A DNA stretch of 5,070 nt from an uncultured Bacteroidota bacterium (lineage in GTDB: Bacteria; Bacteroidota; Bacteroidia; Flavobacteriales; Flavobacteriaceae). Made by a program: the position numbers and the translations under genes. Shown here piece by piece: positions 1-5,070 of the stretch (within the stretch, counting starts at the first letter, position 1; each line of letters begins with the position of its first letter). Location of the stretch: NCBI GenBank assembly GCA_903837025.1, contig CAILTC010000255.1, positions 1 to 5,070 on the forward strand. The letters run 5' to 3'. The notes below the pieces were generated by a model. The model saw only the letters and a program-made list of their open reading frames with translations, did not search any database and was not told the DNA's origin.

Positions 1-23
1 AACTCAATTGAGTTCCTTTTTTT
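1..23 (+). terminator. Probable terminator of a plus-strand gene left of the window
   Basis: The first 14 bases form a perfect palindrome (AACTC-AATT-GAGTT as stem and loop), followed by CC and a run of seven T residues on the plus strand. If the bases just outside the window are GG, the stem would lengthen to 7 bp. This suggests a convergent plus-strand gene ending just outside. The CTCAAT at 3-8 can also pair with ATTGAG at 24-29, so the region might also help end the minus-strand ppc operon. The element is cut by the window edge. Confidence 0.4.
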
Positions 24-43
24 ATTGAGGTAAATTCAAAATA

Positions 44-559
44 CTATAAATACCTTTCTTGAATTATTTTTAAATGATGATTTTGATGTCCTGATATTAA
101 AAATCCAATGGCGCGAACAGATATAATAGCATTTGAGGAAGTTCCTAAAAAAGTAAGCTGTTGATCCGAAAAATTTTCGAACAATAGCAATGTTGATTTT
201 CGAACCAATTGAAATTCTTCCATCAAATTTCCTAGTGATCTACTATTTGCATTGGCATAAGGAACATAATCATTTTCTTCAAAACCTGCCAAAGGCGTTT
301 GATCTCCTCTCCCAATTCGCAAAGCTCTGTAGGCAAAAATACGTTCGGCATCAATAAGATGAAGCAAAATATCCTTGATAGTCCACTTTCCTTCCGCATA
401 ACGATATTCCAATTTTTCTGTTGGCAAGGTCGCAATAAAAGAAACCATTTGATGCAATCCTTTTTCTAAACCTTCAATCAAACTCACGTCTTCCAATGCA
501 TTAATATAAGTGGCATTGAAAGATGAGTACTCCGTTTTTGATAATTGATCTGGCTTCAT
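44..559 (-). CDS. DinB-superfamily (DinB_2/YfiT-like) putative metal-dependent protein
   Basis: This 171-residue protein has the length and layout of a DinB/YfiT four-helix-bundle protein. The first conserved helix carries GKWTIKDILLHLIDAE (residues 57-72), with candidate metal ligand H67. The last helix carries GHQNHH (157-162), giving H158 and H162 as the other two ligands of the usual His triad. Known family members bind a divalent metal; several are thiol-dependent S-transferases (bacillithiol or mycothiol types) and many have no assigned reaction, so the substrate here is unknown. There is no signal peptide or membrane segment, so it should be cytoplasmic. The ATG lies 10 bp after the ppc stop codon, which points to co-transcription with ppc, although no biochemical link is known. 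The name DinB here refers to the Bacillus damage-inducible family, not to DNA polymerase IV. The family call is firm; the specific function is not. Confidence 0.88.
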   Translation of the reverse strand: MKPDQLSKTEYSSFNATYINALEDVSLIEGLEKGLHQMVSFIATLPTEKLEYRYAEGKWTIKDILLHLIDAERIFAYRALRIGRGDQTPLAGFEENDYVPYANANSRSLGNLMEEFQLVRKSTLLLFENFSDQQLTFLGTSSNAIISVRAIGFLISGHQNHHLKIIQERYL

Positions 560-569
560 AAATCAAGAA

Positions 570-3155
570 TTAAGCCGAGTTTCTACTGGCGTTTGTATTT
601 CCGAAAAGAGAACGAGTTACAATCTTTTCGTATGTTTTTATCAACTCTAAATCTGGATTTTCATCCTTGATTAATTCATTAATCCTTAACAAAGCATATT
701 GTTGTATTGTCAACAATGGCAAAACAATACGTTCCCTAACATCAATCGATGCTTTACCGTCAGGATAATTTTCCATCAATTCTTTATGACCTGCTATTTT
801 TAATAATAATCGTTTTGTTTCCAAAAATTCATCATAAATAATTTGCCAAAAAGCTCCAAATTCAGGATCTTTTTTCATGTAAGCTGTCAAAGGAAAAAAT
901 GATTTTGCCAAAGACATCATACTATTTTCTAATAATGTTTTAAAGAATAAGGAGTTGTCATATAAGTTTTGAACGCTATCCCATTGATTATTATCTTCAA
1001 AATATTTCAATGCAGAACCTACTCCAAAAAAACCAGGAACATTTTGCTTCAATTGACTCCATGAACCCACGAAAGGAATCGCTCTTAAATCAGCAAAATC
1101 TAAGTTCTCCGATTTACTTCTTTTTGAGGGGCGACTACCAATATTCGTTTTAGCATAATATTTCAAAGTACTCATTTGTTCCAAATAAGGAATAAATTTT
1201 GGATGATTCTTGAAACTTAAATACTTTTCATAACCCAATTCAGCTAATTGATCTAAAATATTCGTTTGATCTACTGATAATTCATTTTTTGCTTTACTAA
1301 AAACCTGATTTGTAACACCAGCGCTTAATAAATTTTCTAAATTATGACGACATGAATCTAATGTTCCAAAATTAGAACTAATCGTTTGCCCTTGAACTGT
1401 TACTTGAATTTCGTTGTTTTCAATTTTTGGTCCCAACGAAGCATAAAATTTATGTGTTTTTCCTCCACCACGAGCTGGAGGTCCACCACGACCATCAAAG
1501 AAAATAGCATGAATTCCGTATTTTCTAGACATTGCAGTTAGCTCTTTTTTAGCTTTATAAATACTCCAATTCGCCATTAAATAACCTCCATCTTTAGTTC
1601 CGTCAGAGAAACCAAGCATTATGGTTTGTTTTTGATTTCTTTTTACCAAATGATTCGCATAAGCAGGATTCGTATAGAGTTTTTCCATAATAATATGTGC
1701 ATTTTGCAAATCATCAACGGATTCGAACAAAGGAATAATATCAACAGATAAATTCTCCCAGTTGTTTAAGTGGAAAAGCGCAAAAGTTTCCATAACATTT
1801 AACGCACTTTCATTATTACTAATAATATATCTATTAGCACCCGATTCTCCATTTGTATTTTGAATCTTTTTTATAGCCTGTATCGATTCTAAAGTCGATT
1901 TTGTAATTTCATTATTAAATGCATTTGCATCAAGATCCCCTTTGACGTTAGACAACACATCAAATTTCTCCTCTTCTGACAATTCATAGTAATTCGTTGG
2001 AAAAACAGTTGAACCAGAATTTAAATAAAACTGAACCACATCATCAAAAACTGCATCATGTATTTTACTATTTTGACGAATATCTAAGGAAGCAAAATGA
2101 AAACCAAATAAATTAACTTTGATAAGCAATGCTTCCAATTCTTCTAAATATAAAGACTGGTGACGCTCGATTACAATAGTTCTAATTTTATTTAATTGCG
2201 TTTTGAATTCTTCCAAAGTGATAAAAATCTCTCCTTTTGAATAAAAAACAGAACGATATAATTTATTTTCTAATTCTGCAACCAAAACATCAACTTCAAA
2301 GAATGTAAGCTTACGTTTAAGGTTTCTCATTTCGATATAATAGCATTTCAATATCGAAGTTCTTAGTCTTTCCGCTACTTTTAGTGTAATCTCGGTTGTT
2401 ACAAAAGGATTTCCATCACGATCTCCACCTGGCCAAAACCCTAGTTTTATTAATTGGTTTTGAATAAATTCTCCATTAAATATATTCTTTTGAAGATAAT
2501 GAACCATCTCTCCCGAAGTTTCATAAAACACGTTTTCAAGGTACCAAATCAAACTTACGGCCTCATCAAAAGGATTTGGTTTTTCATTTTGAATGAAAGG
2601 AGTTTTACCTAATTGAGCAAGCAATTGTTTTATTTCAAGCAAGTTATTTTTGCGAATAGCATCGGTCAAATCATTGATAATACCTAAAACTGCTCCGGGA
2701 TAAAACTGCGTAGGATGCGCCGTTAATACAGTTCTTACATTGAAGTTTTCTAAGAAATCGATCAATTCCTCTTTTCTGTTTTTAGCATCTGCTTTTTCTT
2801 TGATATCGCGCAACGAACCTCTTCCTTCCATATTATTTACCACAGGAAAAGCCGCATCTTCAATAGCATCGAAAAGAACAATTTGACGTTCGATATATTG
2901 AATAAAGCGAAACATTAAATCAATTTTTTCAGTTTCAGAGACACTATGAAGGTATTTTTTCGCAAAAAAATCAACAATTTCTTTAGGTGTTTCCTGTTTT
3001 TTAAAACCTGTGTCGCATACATCTGTAAATAACGGAAGTAAAACCCCCGTATTATCTATAGAATCAAATGGCAAAGTGATAAAAACACTATTGTAAATAT
3101 GATATTTAGAAAGAACTTCTTGATTAAATCGTTCTATTTTTGGGAGCGTATACAT
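570..3155 (-). CDS. ppc: Phosphoenolpyruvate carboxylase
   Basis: The enzyme adds bicarbonate to phosphoenolpyruvate, giving oxaloacetate and phosphate, an anaplerotic step feeding the TCA cycle in the cytoplasm. At 861 residues it is near full family length (E. coli 883). Visible motifs in order: VLTAHPTQ (143-150, catalytic H147), GGDRDGNP (243-250), LDIRQ (357-361), LFESVDDL (476-483), MLGFSDGTKDGG (513-524, K521), GRGGPPARGG (555-564), NIGSRPSKR (671-679), and the C-terminal RNSA (858-861). Several signatures differ from the E. coli form: Q and P replace the usual E and R after AHPT, SDGTK replaces SDSxK, D554 stands where E. coli has H579 before GRGG, and the tail is RNSA instead of RNTG. 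By recalled alignment, the aspartate-inhibition residues of E. coli (R587, K773, R832, N881) correspond to R562, K751, R807 and N859, so feedback inhibition by aspartate is plausible. An intrinsic terminator lies upstream, so ppc probably has its own promoter; I see no convincing -7/-33 pair in its leader. It is followed after 10 bp by the DinB-like gene. Confidence 0.97.
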   Translation of the reverse strand: MYTLPKIERFNQEVLSKYHIYNSVFITLPFDSIDNTGVLLPLFTDVCDTGFKKQETPKEIVDFFAKKYLHSVSETEKIDLMFRFIQYIERQIVLFDAIEDAAFPVVNNMEGRGSLRDIKEKADAKNRKEELIDFLENFNVRTVLTAHPTQFYPGAVLGIINDLTDAIRKNNLLEIKQLLAQLGKTPFIQNEKPNPFDEAVSLIWYLENVFYETSGEMVHYLQKNIFNGEFIQNQLIKLGFWPGGDRDGNPFVTTEITLKVAERLRTSILKCYYIEMRNLKRKLTFFEVDVLVAELENKLYRSVFYSKGEIFITLEEFKTQLNKIRTIVIERHQSLYLEELEALLIKVNLFGFHFASLDIRQNSKIHDAVFDDVVQFYLNSGSTVFPTNYYELSEEEKFDVLSNVKGDLDANAFNNEITKSTLESIQAIKKIQNTNGESGANRYIISNNESALNVMETFALFHLNNWENLSVDIIPLFESVDDLQNAHIIMEKLYTNPAYANHLVKRNQKQTIMLGFSDGTKDGGYLMANWSIYKAKKELTAMSRKYGIHAIFFDGRGGPPARGGGKTHKFYASLGPKIENNEIQVTVQGQTISSNFGTLDSCRHNLENLLSAGVTNQVFSKAKNELSVDQTNILDQLAELGYEKYLSFKNHPKFIPYLEQMSTLKYYAKTNIGSRPSKRSKSENLDFADLRAIPFVGSWSQLKQNVPGFFGVGSALKYFEDNNQWDSVQNLYDNSLFFKTLLENSMMSLAKSFFPLTAYMKKDPEFGAFWQIIYDEFLETKRLLLKIAGHKELMENYPDGKASIDVRERIVLPLLTIQQYALLRINELIKDENPDLELIKTYEKIVTRSLFGNTNASRNSA

Positions 3156-3190
3156 ATATCTTTATTAGTTATTGTTGGTAATTGTTAAAA

Positions 3191-3218
3191 TAAAAAAACC
3201 TCAAGAATTCACTTGAGG
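3191..3218 (-). terminator. Intrinsic terminator downstream of the Lrp/AsnC gene
   Basis: Read on the minus strand, a perfect 7-bp stem (CCTCAAG / CTTGAGG) encloses a 6-base loop and runs directly into seven T residues. It starts 27 bp after the stop codon of the Lrp-type gene and ends 35 bp before the ppc start. It should therefore end the upstream transcript and separate it from ppc. Confidence 0.9.
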
Positions 3219-3245
3219 CTAACTTATTATATAGTTATCAAGTGA

Positions 3246-3725
3246 TTACATGTTCTTAAAAATGGTATGCATCAATCGTTTTTTATCATTAATACTTTCT
3301 TCTAATGAAATCATAGTTTCTGTTCTATAAACCCCTTCGATATCATCAATCATAAAAATCACATCTTTTGCATGCTTCGTATCTTTTGCTCTAATTTTGC
3401 AAAAAATATTAAATTTACCAGTAGTCACTGAAGCTACTGTTACAAACGGAATTTCGTTAATTCGCTGTAAAACGAATTTCGTTTGCGAGGTGTTATTTAG
3501 AAAAACACCAACATAAGCAATAAACGAATAGCCTAATTTATCATAATCAAGAACTAATGACGAACCCATTATGATTCCAGCATCTTCCATCTTTTTCACC
3601 CTAACATGCACAGTTCCAGCCGAAATTAATAGTTTTTTTGCAATATCCGTAAACGGAATTCTTGTATTATCTATCAACATATCTAAAATCTGGTGATCTA
3701 CTTCATCTAAACGAAACTTACTCAT
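3246..3725 (-). CDS. Lrp/AsnC-family transcriptional regulator
   Basis: This 159-residue protein has the standard two-domain feast/famine regulator layout. Residues 5-52 (starting LDEVDHQILDMLIDNTR) form the AsnC-type winged helix-turn-helix, with the recognition helix around SAGTVHVRVKKMEDAGI (35-51). Residues 66-142 form the RAM/AsnC ligand-binding and oligomerisation domain, with the conserved turn TTGKFNIFCKIRAKD (101-115). Family members form dimers to octamers, bind AT-rich DNA, often repress their own gene, and usually sense amino acids; the effector here cannot be read from sequence. The start is well placed, since the HTH begins within a few residues of the Met as is normal. A strong terminator follows, and the 67-bp upstream gap contains AT-rich dyads that could be its own binding site. 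It may be co-transcribed with the M14 gene upstream. I do not assign a symbol because Lrp, AsnC and other paralogues cannot be separated by eye. Confidence 0.95.
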   Translation of the reverse strand: MSKFRLDEVDHQILDMLIDNTRIPFTDIAKKLLISAGTVHVRVKKMEDAGIIMGSSLVLDYDKLGYSFIAYVGVFLNNTSQTKFVLQRINEIPFVTVASVTTGKFNIFCKIRAKDTKHAKDVIFMIDDIEGVYRTETMISLEESINDKKRLMHTIFKNM

Positions 3726-3733
3726 AATTCTTA

Positions 3734-3750
3734 AATTAATATTATTAATT
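3734..3750. promoter_or_regulatory. Perfect 17-bp AT-rich palindrome upstream of the Lrp-type gene
   Basis: Arms AATTAATA and TATTAATT flank one central base. The element ends 8 bp before the ATG of the Lrp/AsnC gene. A second, wider inverted repeat surrounds it: TAATTCTT at 3725-3732 and AAGAATTA at 3760-3767. Lrp-type proteins bind loosely conserved AT-rich dyads and commonly autoregulate, so an autoregulatory operator is plausible. In DNA this AT-rich such palindromes can also arise by chance. Confidence 0.4.
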
Positions 3751-3792
3751 GTATTTACAAAGAATTAACATAAACATGATAGTATTCGAATT

Positions 3793-4947
3793 CTAATTTT
3801 GAATAGAACCATTAGCAAATCTAATATTATTATCTAAATAAAAATCTGCTTTTTGATCTAATTCAGGAACATTATTGCTATTATCGTAGTATAAAGCTCC
3901 ATTCGCATCATATTCAATATGTCCGAAATAATTTTCTAATTCGCCTATTTTAACGATATATGCATTAAAACAAACATTATTATCAATTAACTCCTCTTTG
4001 TATTGTGCCGCAAAATTCGTGATAATTTCGATACCATCATAATTTATTTTGATATTTTTATATATAAAATCACAAAAAACAACATTATTTTGAGGAATAC
4101 TCAAATATTTCCCCATTTCATTGTCAACTATATCGTTTTCGCTTAATATCTCAAAACTCGAAACCAAACTAATAAAAACATATTTTCGAGTTAACTCCCT
4201 ATCATAATCATTTGGATAATGACCTGCTTCGAATAAAACCGTTGGAACTCCCATATATTGAAAAGTATCTCCAATACAATTGATATTAAAAGAATCATCA
4301 AAACGCCCCACTTGCCCCGGAATAAATTGCTGCAAAGTATCGTTAATTCCCGCAATTAAGTTAATCGCCTTTAAACGAGAATCATTTACCTCTCGTGCTT
4401 CATTATAAGAGGGAGCCAAAAAAGACAAAGTTGCAGGCTTACCTGTATTTGCAACACCAAAAATAGTACGCTGATCATGAAGATTATAACAAAAATCAGG
4501 CTTAAAACTTTCGAAAACCGCTCTTAGAACCCTGCTTTCTGGTTGTGAAAGATCTTGAGAATCTCGATTCAAATCAATACTATTCGCATTAGCTCGTGTA
4601 TAAAGCTTTGCTCCATCAGGATTCAACATCGGAATACAATAGAATGTAAAGGTATCAAGAAACTTTTTTGCTAATTCAGAACTGCTGTTCAATAAATTTA
4701 TAAAATCAAAAAGTCCTTTTGTAGTCGTACTTTCATTACCATGCATTTGAGACCAAAGCAAAATTTTCATTTTACCAGTACCTATTTGATACTTATAAAT
4801 AGGTTTATCAAGAACCGAATTCCCAATAATTTCAAGTTGATTATTTGTGTTATTTTTTTTTAATAATGGTTCAATTGATTCCAAAGTAATGTAACGACCA
4901 TGCAATGATTGCTCCTTGTATTGACTGAATAATTGTTCTAAATTCAT
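3793..4947 (-). CDS. M14-family zinc carboxypeptidase (predicted cytoplasmic)
   Basis: This 384-residue protein carries the M14 (carboxypeptidase A-type) active site. H69 and E72 in MHGNES (68-73) are the first two zinc ligands, N127 and R128 in SIDLNRD (123-129) match the residues that hold the substrate carboxylate, and H157 in YNLHDQ (154-159) is the third zinc ligand. E240 in TVLFEAGHYP (236-245) is the likely catalytic base. The catalytic domain spans roughly residues 38-268; residues 270-384 form an additional C-terminal region that I cannot assign. There is no signal peptide, lipobox or membrane segment, so the enzyme should act in the cytoplasm on peptides or another amide-linked substrate; the substrate is unknown. 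The first ATG follows an A/T-rich leader typical of Bacteroidota and has no Shine-Dalgarno sequence. Upstream are two palindromic operators, one overlapping a likely -7 box for this gene. The Lrp-type gene begins 67 bp downstream with no terminator between. Confidence 0.9.
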   Translation of the reverse strand: MNLEQLFSQYKEQSLHGRYITLESIEPLLKKNNTNNQLEIIGNSVLDKPIYKYQIGTGKMKILLWSQMHGNESTTTKGLFDFINLLNSSSELAKKFLDTFTFYCIPMLNPDGAKLYTRANANSIDLNRDSQDLSQPESRVLRAVFESFKPDFCYNLHDQRTIFGVANTGKPATLSFLAPSYNEAREVNDSRLKAINLIAGINDTLQQFIPGQVGRFDDSFNINCIGDTFQYMGVPTVLFEAGHYPNDYDRELTRKYVFISLVSSFEILSENDIVDNEMGKYLSIPQNNVVFCDFIYKNIKINYDGIEIITNFAAQYKEELIDNNVCFNAYIVKIGELENYFGHIEYDANGALYYDNSNNVPELDQKADFYLDNNIRFANGSIQN

Positions 4948-4960
4948 AGCTTTAATTTTG

Positions 4961-4977
4961 ATTTACAAAAGTAAACA
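4961..4977. promoter_or_regulatory. Operator-like palindrome, copy 1
   Basis: The 17-bp site is ATTTACAAAAGTAAACA, with a perfect TTTAC-N4-GTAAA dyad at 4962-4975. It is repeated 24 bp away at 4985-5001 with the same arms and only the three central bases changed. Two copies with conserved arms immediately upstream of a gene are what a dimeric helix-turn-helix repressor site looks like. The regulator is not in the window. Confidence 0.65.
4966..4973 (-). promoter_or_regulatory. Probable -7 box of the M14 gene promoter
   Basis: On the minus strand this reads TACTTTTG, an exact match to the Bacteroidota -7 consensus TAnnTTTG. It lies 18 bp upstream of the M14 ATG, which would give a very short leader. 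A TTG candidate for the -33 element occurs on the minus strand at 5000-5002, but the 26-bp spacer is longer than the usual 17-23, so the -33 element is weak or absent. The box sits inside operator copy 1, so binding there would block transcription. Confidence 0.5.
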
Positions 4978-4984
4978 TCTTTAT

Positions 4985-5001
4985 ATTTACATTTGTAAAC
5001 A
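4985..5001. promoter_or_regulatory. Operator-like palindrome, copy 2
   Basis: The site is ATTTACATTTGTAAACA, with a perfect TTTAC-N4-GTAAA dyad at 4986-4999. It matches copy 1 at 14 of 17 positions, and all differences fall in the three central bases. The centre-to-centre spacing of 24 bp is a little over two helical turns. Confidence 0.65.
4988..4995 (+). promoter_or_regulatory. Possible plus-strand -7 box (divergent promoter)
   Basis: TACATTTG matches the Bacteroidota TAnnTTTG -7 consensus on the plus strand, inside operator copy 2. A TTG at 4958-4960 is a possible -33 element, but its 27-bp spacer is too long for a good promoter. No plus-strand coding frame is open before about 5064, so any divergent gene starts at or beyond the window edge with a leader of at least about 60 bases. 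Confidence 0.3.
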
Positions 5002-5027
5002 ATTGAAAAAGTCTTTTTTTTAATTAT

Positions 5028-5040
5028 GTAAACAGGTTTA
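5028..5040. promoter_or_regulatory. Possible third, partial operator half-site
   Basis: GTAAACAGGTTTA contains the same GTAAAC half-site as the two full operators, followed by an opposing GTTTA with a 2-bp rather than 4-bp spacer (TAAAC-AG-GTTTA). The GTAAAC half-sites start at 4971, 4995 and 5028, all in the same orientation. The altered spacing makes it a weaker candidate. Confidence 0.3.
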
Positions 5041-5070
5041 TAAGCCTTTCTAGGATTATTTATTAGTGGA

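Noticed and set aside
232..435. 67-codon open frame inside the DinB-like gene
   Set aside because: It lies wholly within the DinB-like gene on the same strand in another frame, and its translation shows no family features.
3156..3190. ppc promoter in its leader, including the ATTGTT repeat at 3171-3176 and 3181-3186
   Set aside because: A promoter is expected here because a terminator lies just upstream, but no good TAnnTTTG or paired TTG is visible, and a 6-bp AT-rich repeat is easily chance.
3783..3806. Short inverted repeat TATTC...GAATA around the M14 stop, considered as a terminator
   Set aside because: The stem is only 5 bp, AT-rich, and not followed by a T-run on the minus strand.
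5004..5020. AAAAAG-T-CTTTTT dyad upstream of the M14 gene, considered as a terminator
   Set aside because: The arms meet across a single base, so the hairpin cannot form as written, and there is almost no GC in the stem. It looks like back-to-back A and T tracts.
5026..5031. ATG on the plus strand downstream of the possible divergent promoter
   Set aside because: It is followed at once by TAA, so it cannot start a gene; the other plus-strand frames also close before about 5064.

Overview
The window is AT-rich, uses no clear Shine-Dalgarno sequences, and encodes proteins of flavobacterial character (Lrp/AsnC regulator, variant PEP carboxylase). It looks like chromosomal DNA of a Flavobacterium-like member of the Bacteroidota. 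The genus is an inference from protein character and base composition, not from a search.

All four protein genes lie on the minus strand, so transcription runs from high to low coordinates. In that order: a promoter/operator region (4948-5070) with two near-identical palindromes; a cytoplasmic-type M14 zinc carboxypeptidase (4947-3793); a 67-bp gap with AT-rich dyads; an Lrp/AsnC-family regulator (3725-3246); a strong intrinsic terminator (3218-3191); phosphoenolpyruvate carboxylase, ppc (3155-570); and, 10 bp later, a DinB-superfamily protein (559-44). The left edge holds a palindrome followed by a T-run that reads as a terminator for a plus-strand gene arriving from outside.

There appear to be two transcription units. 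M14 peptidase and the Lrp-type regulator may be co-transcribed (no terminator between them) and stop at the hairpin. ppc and the DinB-like gene are almost certainly one operon. PEP carboxylase supplies oxaloacetate to the TCA cycle and to aspartate-family amino acids; the Lrp-type regulator plausibly responds to amino acids; the peptidase plausibly trims peptides. A shared role in carbon/nitrogen balance is only a suggestion from adjacency.

No mobile element, CRISPR array, RNA gene or defence system is visible, and I see no evidence for a new multi-gene system. The most interesting points are the paired operators, each overlapping a Bacteroidota-type -7 box on opposite strands; the altered catalytic signatures of the PEP carboxylase; and the unassigned C-terminal region of the M14 protein.
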